A DNA stretch of 64,000 nucleotides from Sphagnum compactum (taxonomy: Eukaryota; Bryophyta; Sphagnopsida; Sphagnales). This document shows, piece after piece, positions 12,475 through 22,755 of this stretch; position 1 is the first letter of the stretch, and each line of letters starts with the position of its first letter. The stretch is taken from NCBI GenBank assembly GCA_965153455.1, contig OZ234496.1, forward strand, positions 4,721,207 to 4,785,206. The letters are read 5' to 3'. The position numbers were made by a program, and so were the translations under genes. Under the pieces are notes generated by a model, which had not been told where the DNA came from, did no database searches, and worked only from the letters and a program-made list of their open reading frames with translations.

Positions 12475-13250
12475 AATGTTCACCTCCCCAACGATTCTAT
12501 AAAAGATTACATATGGGGAATGTTGAGATTGTTCTATCTATTAATATTGTCATTATATTTTTTATTGTTTTGATCGTTGTTGGAATTATGTGGTATGATT
12601 TTGCAACAACTCCAATAGAATTATTTGGTTTCATCCGCTATCAATGGGATTAGGGATTCTTCCAATAGGAAATAGATAGAAAGATTCGTTCCAATAAAGT
12701 TGAAAATTTTAATTTATCAAAGGCTTGGTCCAAAATTTTCAAAAAATTAGCTTTTATGATTATATTGGTAATAATCTAGTCAAGGGAGGTTTTGAGTGGA
12801 CGTGATAGATAATGGATATGGAACTACTGTTGGGTGGTTAAGCCACAATGTTTTTAAAGACAAAAAAGGACATGATCTTTTCATACCTCGCATGCCTATT
12901 TTCTTTGATTTTTTTTGGTCGTTTTAGTAGATGAAGAAGGAATTGTTAGGACGGATGTTCCATTTAAAAGACCAAAATTGGCTATCATGAAAAAACATGC
13001 CATACATGTTCAATTGGGTGAAATTTTTGAATTTGATCCCGTTACTCTAAAATCGAATGATGTTTTCCGTAGTAGTCCACGGGGTTGGTTTACCTTCAAT
13101 GATGTCACATTTGTTCTTGTTTTCCTTTTTAGATATATCTGGCATGGTGTTAGAACTTTATTTATAGATGTTTCTATTGGTATTGATCTTGATCTAGATT
13201 CTGAAATCAAATTTGGAACATTCCAAAAATTATAGGATCCAAGTACTAAA
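12475..13250 (+). pseudogene. psbB: Photosystem II CP47 (PsbB) C-terminal half, pseudogene
   Basis: CP47 is a chlorophyll-binding core antenna of photosystem II. The copy starts at the [13 protein letters not shown] stretch, runs through [15 protein letters not shown] and RYQWD, then loses frame. It resumes in the open frame at 12,915-13,235: [48 protein letters not shown] and FGTFQKL. Several stops and frameshifts separate these blocks, and the segment between DVPFKRP and QLGEIFEFD is shortened. The first half of the protein is missing. psbT follows about 140 bp downstream as in plastids. Confidence 0.93.
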
Positions 13251-13392
13251 AGACGAATAGTTTAAGATTCATGAATTTTCTTCTTCTATTTGTCCAAATA
13301 AAATAGTGATATATATACATTATAAAAAAATTAAATGAATTTATTTCTGGATTAATATGTAAATTATCTTCATACTTCTCACTATTAAATCT

Positions 13393-13521
13393 ATGGAAGC
13401 ATTGGTTTATACATTTTTGTTGGTAGGTATTTTAAGAATGATTTTTTTTGCTATCTTTGTGCACGAACTACCTAAAATTCCAAGTAAGGAAAGAAAATTC
13501 TTATTTCATTTCTTTTTTTGA
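13393..13521 (+). pseudogene. psbT: Photosystem II PsbT copy, frame still open
   Basis: PsbT is a one-helix photosystem II subunit of about 35 residues. The frame from ATG at 13,393 reads [19 protein letters not shown] and [11 protein letters not shown], which matches PsbT along its length, then runs on a few codons to a stop at 13,519 (42 codons in all). The frame is intact, but its neighbours are broken, so I treat it as part of the dead NUPT. Substitutions such as FREPP to VHELP are consistent with relaxed constraint. Confidence 0.92.
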
Positions 13522-13564
13522 AGTCCCTCCTTTAGAATTCCTATCCTTCCTTTCAATAGGAAAC

Positions 13565-13600
13565 TAATGACCTTCCCTTCATTTATAGGGAAGGTCATTA
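13565..13600. terminator. psbT-psbN intergenic hairpin, perfect 14-bp stem
   Basis: TAATGACCTTCCCT at 13,565-13,578 is the exact reverse complement of AGGGAAGGTCATTA at 13,587-13,600, with an 8-base loop. It lies between the ends of the convergent psbT and psbN copies, where plastid genomes carry a stem-loop for transcript 3' ends. It is still perfect inside an otherwise decayed NUPT. It is presumably inactive in the nucleus. Confidence 0.85.
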
Positions 13601-13606
13601 ATGAAT

Positions 13607-13738
13607 TTAGTCTTCGTGTTTTTTGAAAGGATCCTTAATTTTTCTAGAGGCTTGTCAAAATGTTATATAAAGGGGATAATTGGTAAAGCTCATGAATAAA
13701 CAAGATATGGGGATAATGACCAAGGTTGTAGTTTCCAT
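13607..13738 (-). pseudogene. psbN: PsbN copy, full length with one premature stop
   Basis: PsbN is a 43-residue plastid protein needed for photosystem II assembly, encoded opposite psbT and psbH. On the minus strand from ATG at 13,738, METTTLVIIPISCLFMSF is followed by a single TGA at codon 28 and then QASRKIKDPFKKHED and the proper stop. The total is 44 codons including the stop, exactly the family length. The TGA is where the family has a Gly codon (GQPS-like motif), so one G-to-T change accounts for it. Confidence 0.92.
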
Positions 13739-13818
13739 TGTTAGGTAATCCCAAAAAATGGTTTTTTTTAACATAGTAGTATAAAAGAATAATAAATCTC
13801 AATAATGCAATAAGTTCT

Positions 13819-14026
13819 ATGGCTACACATTGATGATACACTCACAACTAAAGGAAAATGAAGTGGTATAAGGGATATTTCGAAATTGTTTAATTCAAAA
13901 TATGGTAAAGTGGCTCTCAGGTGGGGAACATTTCCTTTAATGGGTGTTGTAATAGCATTATTTGCAGTATTCCTAGTTATTATTTTGAAATTTAATAACT
14001 CTTCTATCTTATTATATGGAGTTTGA
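13819..14026 (+). pseudogene. psbH: Photosystem II PsbH pseudogene
   Basis: PsbH is a phosphoprotein of photosystem II with one membrane helix. The ATG at 13,819 begins MATH and soon hits stops after an indel. In the corrected register the N-terminal part has one more stop. The C-terminal half is clean: [31 protein letters not shown] and [10 protein letters not shown] with a stop at 14,024. Two frame changes and an internal stop rule out function. petB follows as in plastids. Confidence 0.92.
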
Positions 14027-14428
14027 GCCATGAGTTGGTTATATATTAAAAAGGTTCAATAAAAATGGATATTATTTATTTTATTGATCCTCTTTTCGAA
14101 TACCTATAAAAAAAAAAGGGAAGATGTGCTCCTTATTCATGATTTTATTTCCCTTTATTCAATTGATCCTATAGTAGTCTAATCATGTGATCAATCAATT
14201 AATGAAATTTTTTTGGATTATGGGTGTGTGATTTGTTCGAATGGATCCAAATCAATAGTACAAAATAATTTGTTGGATTACTTTTAAACTTATCTAAATG
14301 TTAGATTAATATATTAAAAATGTTTCATATAAATACAATATGTACTTTCAACATTAATTTAGTTTATGAAACTTATGAACATCAATACCAAGGACTAGTT
14401 ATGAAAAAATTGGCTCTTCTTTGCATAA
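14027..14428 (+). other. Presumed remnant of petB exon 1 and its group II intron
   Basis: In plastids petB begins with a 6-bp exon followed by a group II intron. Here only an ATGAGT at about 14,030 could represent that exon, and no intron domain is recognisable in the following 400 bp. No other gene is seen. Confidence 0.4.
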
Positions 14429-15157
14429 TTTTACTCGATTGTTTTGGAGAAATTATTTTGATTTGTTTTGTGGTATAGGTAGCCAATGATTTTGCCATGA
14501 CTTTCTATCAATGTCCCACAATAATATAAGTTTTCACCTCTATCCAATATATAATGATTGAGGTCAATTTCGGTTGGTTAATCTAATTAGTTCATCAATG
14601 GTCGGCGAGCATGATGATTCTAATGATGATCTTACCTGTATTTTGTGTTTACCTCATGAGAGGTTTCAAAAAACTTCATGAATTAATGATGATCTCACAC
14701 AGATTTTGTGTTTATTTCACCAAAGGTTTTGAAAAACCTCATGAATTAATGATGATGTTACACATATTTTGTGTTTACTTCACGGGATGTTTCAAAAAAC
14801 TTCATGAATTAATGATGATCTTACACGTATTTCATGTTTACCTCATGGGAGGTTTCAAAAAACCTCATGAATTAACTTGGGTTATTGGTGTAATTTTTAA
14901 CAATTTTTTTTGGTGTAACTGGATATTCCTTGCTTTGGGATCAATATGATTATTAGGCTGTCAAGATTATAACTAGTGTTTTGAACCTATTCCTATTATA
15001 GGATCGCCCTTGGTAAAGTTATTATGTGCAAATGTTCATGTGCGTCAATCCACATTGACTCATTTATATGGTTTATATACTATGATTTCTTATTGCGGTT
15101 TATATGTTAATGCATTTCCCAATGATTCGTAAACATGGTATTTCAGGTCTTTTATGA
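14429..15157 (+). pseudogene. petB: Cytochrome b6 (PetB) pseudogene with internal tandem expansion
   Basis: Cytochrome b6 binds the b-type hemes of the cytochrome b6f complex. The copy starts in the second exon near the VANDFAMTFYQCPT stretch, shifts frame at the VNFG block, enters the open frame from 14,611 (MMILMMIL...), reads [10 protein letters not shown], then [11 protein letters not shown] after a shift, GSPLVKLL and finally MHFPMIRKHGISGLL with a stop at 15,155. The segment that holds the second heme-ligand His of helix B is repeated four times (see the repeat entry). Outside it there are frameshifts and a stop after the WDQ motif, so the gene is dead. Confidence 0.93.
14623..14874 (+). 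repeat. In-frame 4 x 63-bp tandem repeat inside petB copy
   Basis: Four units of exactly 63 bp, each encoding a 21-residue version of [20 protein letters not shown] plus L. Normal cytochrome b6 has one. The units differ from one another (LPVF, SHRF, LHIF, LHVF at the heme-His position; the His is kept in units 2-4), so the expansion is not brand new. All four units stay open, and an ORF of 112 codons (14,611-14,949) spans the array. Confidence 0.95.
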
Positions 15158-16005
15158 GTTTAAATCATTATAGTTATCACGAATATATATAATACTACAA
15201 GAATTATTACATGATAATTCAGTTGCCATATAAATTTTATTGAATAAATCAATCATATAATATATGAAATATTTCATGATATTTTATGGATTTTTCTATT
15301 TTTGAGTATTTCAAATACTTCATTTAAGATTTTTTTTAAAAAGACGATAGATTACTAGAGTCTGTGACCTGATAATTTATTGGATTATGAAGATATCTTA
15401 GTCAATTTGCCACATTAAAGTATTTTTAAAATGTGTTTTTGACCCAATTTATTATTTTTCCAATAAAAAAATAGAAAACTTGGCTAAAAAAATGAGTTTC
15501 ATTTTCAAAGGAAATTCCTTTCTGTGATCTATTTCATTAGTCGAATATTCACCAATGAAATAGATTTCATAAAATTTGATAAGGATATATATATATAGTA
15601 TGACAAGAAAACACATCCATTTCCTTCGTGTTTTTCACTAAAATAGGCATCATCAAAATTAAAAAAAAGTCTAATGAAAAGAATAAGCCAATACATTAAT
15701 GGGTCAATACCTAGTATAATTTTAAATTTTCAAAATGTTGAAAAAAAATGACTTATGGTGAATAAGACTATCAAAAATATATTGATTTTTATATTGAAAT
15801 TCATAAATAAACTTGGTTCATGAACTTCTAATTGAAATGAAACTTGTTTTATTTAATAAATTAAAGAAATTTCTAATTTTTTTTGAACTTATATGACTTG
15901 AAATGAATTAAAGATGCATGATACATAAACATAGTCCAAGTTGGATTTAAAAAAAATTCATGTCTGGTTCTTTTGGGGAATATTCCTTTTTGATAACCTA
16001 TCCTA
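15158..16005 (+). other. Presumed petB-petD spacer and petD intron remnant
   Basis: Plastid petD has an 8-bp first exon and a group II intron of several hundred bases, which would fall here. The stretch is AT-rich and I cannot recognise the tiny exon or intron domains V/VI. No other gene is seen. Confidence 0.4.
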
Positions 16006-16495
16006 ATAACAAAAAAACCAAATTTGAGTGATCCTATATTGTGGGCCAAATTAGCTAAGGGTATGGGACATAACTATTATGAAAAATTCGCTAGGCCAAA
16101 TGATTTTTTGTATATCTTTATAGTAGTTATTTTAAGTACTATTGCATGTATTGTAGGTTTAGTAATTCTAGAACCTTGAATGATTGGTGAACTAGCAAAT
16201 CCATTTGCAACTTTGTTGGAATATTACTTGAATGGCATTTCTCCCCTATTTTTTAGATACTTCGTATAGTCCTTAATAAGTTATCAAGTGTTATTTTAAT
16301 GGTTGCAATAAAAGCGAGATTATTGATAGTACTTTTCTTGGAAAATGTTAATACAATTTCAAAATCCCTTTTGTCATCCAATAGTTACAATGCTTATTTT
16401 TTAATTGGGATTGCAATAGCTTTTTGATTGGGTATTGGAGTTGCTTTACCTAGTGATAAATCTCTAACTCTAGGACTTTTTAAAACTAATTTGAT
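16006..16495 (+). pseudogene. petD: Cytochrome b6f subunit IV (PetD) pseudogene
   Basis: Subunit IV is a three-helix core protein of the cytochrome b6f complex. From about 16,006 the frame reads [37 protein letters not shown], then [19 protein letters not shown] followed by an in-frame TGA where the family has Ser, then MIGELANPFATLLE. After that there are stops and frameshifts, with further resemblance at FLENVN-like, NPF and SLTLGLF-like positions up to about 16,490. The family length is about 160 residues, and the copy covers essentially all of exon 2. It is non-functional. Confidence 0.93.
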
Positions 16496-16822
16496 TTTTT
16501 TCTTTTTATTAATCCCCATATTTAATTAGCAGCTAGGGAATATTTAGTCCAAAACCAATACTTCCTAGATATTCTATATTGTGAACTAATCAAAGAAAAG
16601 GAAAATAAACTTTGAAAAAAGGGCAAGAAGGAATGGAAAATTCACAATGGATTTGTTTTGTTTCAAATAATTATTAGAAGGGCTTGATCTATCTATTTTT
16701 TATCTTAAAAAAAAGGATGGAACCATTCACTATTTAATGGAAGTAAATTTTTTTAAGGTAATTTTATCGAAAAATGTTTTTATATAACTTTCAATACTTG
16801 TTCAACAAATTTCTTTCTATTT

Positions 16823-17240
16823 TTATTTTATTTTAATCAAATCATCTTGACTATAACTTAATAAATAAAATATCGTATGCACATCAAGTCTTTCTGGACA
16901 GTTAAAAACTATGGCATGAAACTTTAATTGGTCAATAGATATATGTTTAAAAGTCATTTCCTTTTCCATCTTATCCTTCATGGAGAAGAGGAAGATGAGC
17001 ATATTATATTTATTCATATTTCCTAATCCATGGATTCTTTCTTCTTTCTCTACATGTAGGAAAAAAAAAAACAGATCAATTAGACTTCAAAAGGCCTCAT
17101 AAAGTGCTTCTTTGGGTGTACATTTCCTTTGGTCCATATTTCAATAAAAAAAATTTCTTGTGTCTTGTTTTTATTTTCAAATGAATGATGAACACTATAA
17201 TTTATATTTCAGTTATAACATGTTTTGTTATAGTTATTCC
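16823..17240 (-). pseudogene. rpoA: Plastid RNA polymerase alpha subunit (RpoA) C-terminal fragment
   Basis: RpoA is the alpha subunit of the plastid-encoded RNA polymerase. On the minus strand, about 17,240-17,050 reads VHHSFENKN, IEIWTKGNVHPK and a FFFPT-like stretch, the family's core before the C-terminal domain, with frameshifts. Then 17,017-16,823 encodes the C-terminal domain: KHISIDQLKFHAIVFNC, PERLDVHTIFYLL and SYSQDDLIKIK. The N-terminal two thirds of the protein are missing, and rps11, which should lie between rpoA and rpl36, is also gone, so one deletion of roughly 1 kb is inferred. The donor plastome encoded rpoA. Confidence 0.9.
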
Positions 17241-17361
17241 TGTGTATGTGAATTAGAAATTGAAAAAATATAGAATACAAAATTTATGTTATTATTTTTC
17301 CTTATTATATTCATTTGTGTTCCCAACAATGATAAATTAAAAAAGAGGGTTATCTTTATCT

Positions 17362-17463
17362 TTACTTATGCTTTAGATTAAAACAAACCACCATAATTTG
17401 TCTTTGTCTAGGAATTAGTTGAGAATTTTCACAAATTTTACGAACAAAAACACAAGTTTTCAT
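17362..17463 (-). pseudogene. rpl36: Plastid ribosomal protein L36 copy, 4 codons short
   Basis: Ribosomal protein bL36 is a 37-residue zinc-binding protein of the large subunit. On the minus strand from ATG at 17,463 the copy reads MKTCVFVRKICENSQLIP, RQRQIMVVCFNLKHK and stops. The family continues with Gln-Arg-Gln-Gly, so the TAA here most simply comes from CAA. Two of the family's Cys residues (ICEN and VVCF) and the final His are retained, but the second Cys of the CxxC-like pair is Ser. infA lies upstream on the same strand, as in plastids. Confidence 0.9.
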
Positions 17464-17599
17464 ATTTGTATTCCTCACTCTAATAAAATCAAAAAAATTA
17501 AAAATGTAGAGTATTTAAATTTATGCCCATTAAATCCTTTAATTTTTTTCCCTATTTCCCATTTCCATTTCAGAGAGTTATTTAACTATTTGGAGATTT

Positions 17600-17800
17600 G
17601 GTAGGGAGTTGATGGATTATATGTCCTTTAGTTAGATCATCGTGACTCAATATTATTTTTACCCCATCCCTTGGTAATATTCTTATATAATTATGTCTTT
17701 TTTTCCCGAAATATGGGTTAGAACTTCGTTCCCATTATCATTCATTGGGGAGTGATTCAGTAAATATACATTTCATATCAATTAGATTATGTTTCTTCAT
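17600..17800 (-). pseudogene. infA: Plastid translation initiation factor IF-1 pseudogene
   Basis: IF-1 is a small OB-fold factor that binds the ribosomal A site. On the minus strand from ATG at 17,800 the copy reads MKKHNLIDMKCIFTESLPNE and then two consecutive stops, resumes near HISGKKR, and reads NYIRILPRDGVKIILSHDD and LTKGHII before fading near 17,604. The stop pair and at least one frameshift inactivate it. Many flowering plants lost infA from the plastid, so its presence favours a donor from a lineage that kept it. In the second copy of this region the sequence is cut just after codon 10. Confidence 0.9.
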
Positions 17801-17879
17801 TAAAGGGGGTTTATTTTCATTGGTAAATATAGCACTAGCTAACCTCTTTAAGTTATGAAGATTCCCCCATGCGAAATGG

Positions 17880-18185
17880 TTTAAACAAGATGTAGATGAA
17901 TTACAATATATAACATAATTTCCCTCCTATTTGTCTTTGGTGTGCCTCCCAATCTGTTACAATTCCTTGAGAAGTGGAAGGAATAACAATTCCTATTCCA
18001 CCTAGAACTTTGGGAATTCTTTTATGGTTGGAATAAATCCTTAAATTGGGTTTGTTAATATGTTGCGAAGTAATTATTTGTGGTTTTTTTTTCTTCCCTC
18101 AATATCTTAGTGTAAAAACTAATTTTTTTTTTTATCTTCTTATGTTTCCTGAATCTTTCCAACGTTACTTCCCCTCCCCATTTAT
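17880..18185 (-). pseudogene. rps8: Plastid ribosomal protein S8 pseudogene, copy 1
   Basis: Ribosomal protein uS8 binds 16S rRNA in the small subunit. On the minus strand the C-terminal half is clear: [48 protein letters not shown]. Upstream in other frames are fragments resembling NVGKI and FTLRYRGRKK-like text with stops. The N-terminal third is missing and the remainder abuts the rpl14 end directly. The same junction occurs in the copy at 62.5 kb, so it predates the duplication. Confidence 0.88.
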
Positions 18186-18207
18186 AAAATTTCAAAAGCC
18201 AACGAAA

Positions 18208-18463
18208 TTATTTGGTACAATCAGATTCTTGTAATTTTTGAGTGATTGAACCAAAAACATGAGTTCCTTTAGGATTTCGTTCTCGATCTATCACAATGGC
18301 AACATTGGCATTGAATTGCACACTAGTTCCATTTTTATGTTTGAATTTTTTACAAGTATGTATAACTGCTGCCCTAACTACTTTTAATTTTTTGAGAGGC
18401 ATATTCAATATTGCTTCCTTAACCATGGGCAACAAAAACATCATCAATATGTGCATATGACTA
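18208..18463 (-). pseudogene. rpl14: Plastid ribosomal protein L14 pseudogene, copy 1
   Basis: Ribosomal protein uL14 sits at the subunit interface. On the minus strand a fragment YAHIDDVFVA (frame 1) is followed after a shift by MVKEAILNMPLKK, AVIHTCKKFKHKNGTSVQFN, VAIVIDRERNPKGTHVFGSI and QKLQESDCTK. A 1-base deletion relative to the 62.3-kb copy makes a stop after CTK. The first 40 or so residues are absent, and unrelated DNA begins at about 18,464. Confidence 0.93.
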
Positions 18464-18763
18464 TGTGGCTATACTTTTTGGTTTCATGGGTTGAGACTTA
18501 GGCGAGGAGTTGGGTCAAGCAAAAATGGAAACCCAACTCCAAAGATAAGTCCCAACCATATTTTTTATTGGACCTAAGCCCTTAAACCCAATTACCTCGA
18601 ACAACAGAGTTCATGTTTTAGAACTCCTGGACCATCCAATTTTAGATCAAACAGCTACTTAATATGAATTTACAACAGTTGCAACCATCTTTTTTTTTTT
18701 TTCCTCACTATCTTGTTTATATTGGGGTGGAAACCCGTTTTCAGTAGCTAGATTGACCATAAC
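18464..18763. repeat. Non-plastid flank of the NUPT, duplicated at 61,888-62,190
   Basis: This 300-bp stretch (containing words such as GGCGAGGAGTTGGGTCAAGC) follows rpl14 and is repeated in inverted orientation with the NUPT end at 61,888-62,190. No gene is seen. The shared homology stops at about 18,763, which is also where segment A begins. Confidence 0.8.
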
Positions 18764-21700
18764 CTTGAGGTATTTTGTTAGGAGTTGTTACAATTCTTTC
18801 ACATTTAGTCCAAATATTCCAACTCGAATTTGATTTGGCAGCACCTCTAGTTGCTGCAGCTATAGAGTCTACAGTTGCATTTCCTAGTCTGCAACCAAAG
18901 ATTGAGCTAAATGAAAGCTAGCTCTCTCATTTAATCACACCTTTTTCATTACCCAATAGCAACATTTGGTGAATCTCGAACTATGCAACCGGGCCTGTTT
19001 CCATCCAGGAACGTGGTGAGCCCGCTACGGCAAGCAGCTCTTTGGTGGTTAGGGGTTCTTGCCAGTGTTGGCAGGTTCTCCAATTTTAAAGGTTAAAATG
19101 AAAGGTTCAAGTTCTTTTGACCCAGACTTGAACCCTGTCCTTTCTAGATGGAACTGGGACTAGGAGCAGATAATGGGATTAACTTTTGCAATAACTACAA
19201 TCGAATCTAGACCCTTGAATAATTTTTTTTCCAAATAGGGAAAGTTCTTTGAGTAAGAGAGTTGATTATTTTTTAAAGTTAGAAGTAGGTTGAATTTTTT
19301 AGTTTTGTAGGTAGGCAATCCAATCTAATTTGCTATAAAACTAATTGATACCTTCCCAAATCCAAGTTTTAGTTTTTCGTAGAATTCAATACCTATACAA
19401 TTTCTAGCCTTGGATAATGTGTACATGGAATCAGACATTGTTTTTGAATTGGGGCCGGTCGTCCTTGATTTTGAAAAATAGTGCCAAAACTAGAATTGCA
19501 AGTTTTGAAATCCGAAGAACTAGGTGCAAACCTAGACCTGAAGAAAGTTTGAACTGAAGAAATAGGAAGAAATTTCTAAGTACATGGCTCAAAGGTTCTT
19601 TTAAAACAAAGACTTGAACAAAACTAGTTCTTCCCAAGGTTTTTGCTTTTGGTGATCATTCAAAAGAAAACTTAACCAAATTGCCTACATGTCATAGAGC
19701 AAAGTGGATTTTTTTGGAAACCCACTATATTTTGGCTACATTTTAGAAGCATATTGTACATATGACAAATTCAACTTTTTTTTTCCTCAAAATATTTTCA
19801 CTTGGTGCCATTTTTCCCCCAAACAAACCTTTGGAGATATGCAACCCTTTCTTTTTGGTTGCCAAGTGGTTTGCCCCTTGAAAAAATTAGTAATCCTTAT
19901 ATTGCCTCTTCCAAAGCATAAAAAAACCCAAGTGAAATTCTTGTAACCAATGTGGAGGACACCATATCCAATGAATTATTTTTTTTCAATTTTGCAAGGT
20001 GTTTCAAAATAGGGAGTACTCACTTTGTCATTTGTCAAAATGTCCCTCATTTTTTCTCTTTTTAAAAAATGAAACTTAGAAAGTTCGTAGCAAATATCAT
20101 GAAGTATTTCAAACTTTCAAAGCTTTTTACTAATTATAAAGTAGCATTATAACAAGAGCTCCCATGACCCCTTTTTCATGTACTACTAAAACTACACAAA
20201 TTTTTTGAAACTCCAACAACAACTAACATCAATTGGAAGTTTGGATTTTACATAAGTTGATTAGAACAATTTTTTGTCAAAGAAAATTGAATAAAACAAA
20301 CAAGAATTTGCAAAGAAAGAATTGTGAGTTGTCACTTTGGATTCTCAATTCATTTTTTGAATATTTCATGATTTTGTATTGTAATTGTTGTTGGTTTGAA
20401 TTTTCCATAAGTGGTAAAACCATTACATGATAAGGTGTTTGTTTTCAAATGCGAATGAAAAAGAATTGACAAGAGTTTACCATATAATTAAGTTTTTATG
20501 ATAAATTTATGTATATAATATATATGTACACCTAAGAAACAACCAAAGAATTATAATGTTTTGTGTTTGCTTCCCCCTATTCTTCTCATGCTTTGAAGTT
20601 TGGGGTATTGATCACATGATTCAACTCCGATTGAATTGGATTATTACTACCTCACAATTTCACACTTTTGAAAGATGTTTTTGATGTTTCCATGTTCTTG
20701 AATGATACACCCAAATTCAAACTCAATGGGATGGAGTAGTAGTTTAATTGCCAAAAAATGAAATTGTTATTGACCATCAAGGATGAAACTAGTGCAATTT
20801 GAATGTCAGTGAAACTTTCACACTTTAAGAAATGGTTGCATGTTAGATGTTCCCGTTTATAATTGATTGGTTCTTTAATGTGGGTAACACAACCATGATT
20901 TCCCAATACTGAAGTTTAATGAATCAACAACAACTATTTGCAAATTGATTTAACCATACATGAATATATATTACAAATTGGGTACAACAAACTAATTGTG
21001 GAGACCAACATGGGAAGACACCACAAAAGTTCCATATAGAATAGGACTATTGTGTTGTGTCAAGCACATTGTTTGACTCTTCAAAACACAAGCAACATTC
21101 CTTACAATGCATTATTTCACATTGTAAGGAACGAAATTGGGACACCATGCCCATTGTATTGGGCTCAAAACCAATGAAGAGTTTTGATGAAACGAATGTT
21201 CAAGTAATGGTTTTTCTACTGTACAAACAACTAGCATTGTGTTTGTGGAACTTTGCCAAATATAATGTCAACAAGCCAACAATTTCTAGAATATGGCCTA
21301 TGAAAATAAATGTGGCAGTTGAATGCAGTCGTAATCAAAGGAGCCAAAAACCATGTCGGACGACTGCCAAAATTATTTGAAAATTGTAATTATGTTAGAT
21401 ATGTTTTGTGGTGCCATTTTAATCCATGTTAAGTATTGGAAGTTGTGTTAAATGAGTAATATAAATGTTAAGGAATTTCGAAAAAAATGAAATAATAATA
21501 ATATGGGTTTCGTTTTAATAAAGGACCTTTGAACTTGAAAAATAGTTTTATCAAAAGCAATCAACTTTGTAAATTACTAAGTTAAGGTCTCTCTTAGTAA
21601 TGCAATTTTGACAAGTAAAAGTTTGAGATGATGTTAATTGATTATCCACACTCAAAAAGCACTCACAATTTGAAATTTGTGGAATTTTAAAATTTTAAAA

Positions 21701-22240
21701 TTAAAAATCTATTTAACGAAATTTTAAGATTCAAAGAATCCTTTACCACATGTCAATGGGGTGTAATGTACATGACATGTAAAGCAAAGTTGTATTTTAT
21801 GATACAACAAAACATATCATGAAATAATTACCATATTGTCATGCAATTTGAAAGTAAGATAATTTGAAACACAAAATTTGGTAGAATCTGTACATTTAAG
21901 AAAAGACATTAGTTATTCATCAAAAGTTAATACAAAAAGTGTGATGTATTGAAGAAATTATATGTATTTCTAATAACATATTGCACAAGGTTTCATCCAC
22001 AAAATCCTTTATATGAAAAAGTGAAATGACCAAAAAAAGGACTACAATCCTTGAGTCCTTTGTCATCGTTGGTTCATTTGATTCTGATCACACCCATTCA
22101 TCGAGGAAAAGGTGAATGTTCTAACACAAGTTTAATTTCACTATGTTTTGTCACTTAACATTCCATCAACAAAGCAAGGACAAGGTGCAAATGGATCATG
22201 CATTCATTGCTCCTAAGTATACCGTTACTTACTTATTCTC
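18763..22240 (+). repeat. Segment A of a long direct duplication
   Basis: From about 18,763 to 21,320 and again from 22,100 to 22,200 this segment matches segment B (22,750-23,153 joined to 31,522-33,830) in the same orientation. The 21,320-22,100 part has no counterpart in B and contains the inverse of 6,390-6,960. The longest open frame, 21,057-21,380, is only partly preserved in B. It contains AKYNVNKPTISRIW, which faintly resembles a helix-turn-helix of Tc1/mariner-type transposases, but no catalytic motif is visible. I treat the segment as a degenerate repeat of unknown class. Confidence 0.8.
21490..22090 (+). repeat. Insertion in segment A, inverse of 6,390-6,960
   Basis: This AT-rich block is absent from segment B and matches the minus strand of 6,390-6,960. 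It begins shortly after the conserved word ATGTGGCA and ends before TTCCATCAACAA. No coding content. Confidence 0.65.
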
Positions 22241-22284
22241 AAACTCTGTGCATTAAATTATTAAATTTCAGTAGTTATCAGGTT

Positions 22285-22755
22285 TGTTACCTATGTACCT
22301 ACATGTTAGACTTATTTCTTACAGAATTGGTTACCAAGGTGAACGCAAATATTAACTCAGTAATATCAGGCATCTAGTGGATGGTGAGCTGGTGGGTGTT
22401 GGTTCATTGTGGCCGTATATTGGCATCTTGCACACGGTCTTGGCGGGAAAGAGGGTGCAACCCTTCAATTTGTATCAGTCATCAAGAGAGGGACAAAGAA
22501 GGTGTACACCAGCGCATCTTGCACTGTGGTTTGGAGATTAACAAGGTGCACTCTGCATTCGTCGGCCAAGCCAGGGCCTTTGTCAGGAATGAATGAATTG
22601 ATCACGAGAGTAGCGTATGTGGGGCCACTGCAAGCTAAAGATTTAAAATACAAAAAAGACAAATATGGGAAAAGCCTATATTGAAGTAATTCGTGAGGGC
22701 TTGTCATAAAGTTTGCATTATTTCACATGAATTTGTGTCCTGAAAGATGGGGTGA
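22285..22755 (+). repeat. Dispersed repeat, second copy of 5,085-5,690
   Basis: The same repeat as at 5,085-5,690, lacking one tandem unit. It abuts the left end of segment B at about 22,755. The small open frames at 22,381-22,684 are not conserved between copies and are not believed to be genes. Confidence 0.8.

Larger units (their letters stand above)
10800..18463 (+). other. NUPT: decayed insertion of plastid DNA, clpP to rpl14
   Basis: Twelve plastid genes occur in standard land-plant order and relative orientation: clpP(-), psbB(+), psbT(+), psbN(-), psbH(+), petB(+), petD(+), rpoA(-), rpl36(-), infA(-), rps8(-), rpl14(-). Nearly all have stops, frameshifts or deletions, so this is a nuclear copy and not plastid DNA. 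The first half of psbB is not recognisable. rps11 and the N-terminal part of rpoA are missing. The start of rpl14 and the rpl14-rps8 junction are truncated. Non-plastid DNA lies on both sides. An inverted second copy of the right end is at 61,888-62,890. Confidence 0.95.

Noticed and set aside
10800-18463. Plastid genome region with working photosystem genes
   Set aside because: Almost all genes have stops, frameshifts or deletions, the flanks are nuclear repeats, and part of the block is duplicated in inverse with the same lesions.
18763-22240. Second LTR retrotransposon made of segments A and B as its LTRs
   Set aside because: The segments are about 3 kb long, lie almost next to each other, hold no gag/pol between them other than the inserted LINE, and lack TG...CA ends with a target-site duplication.
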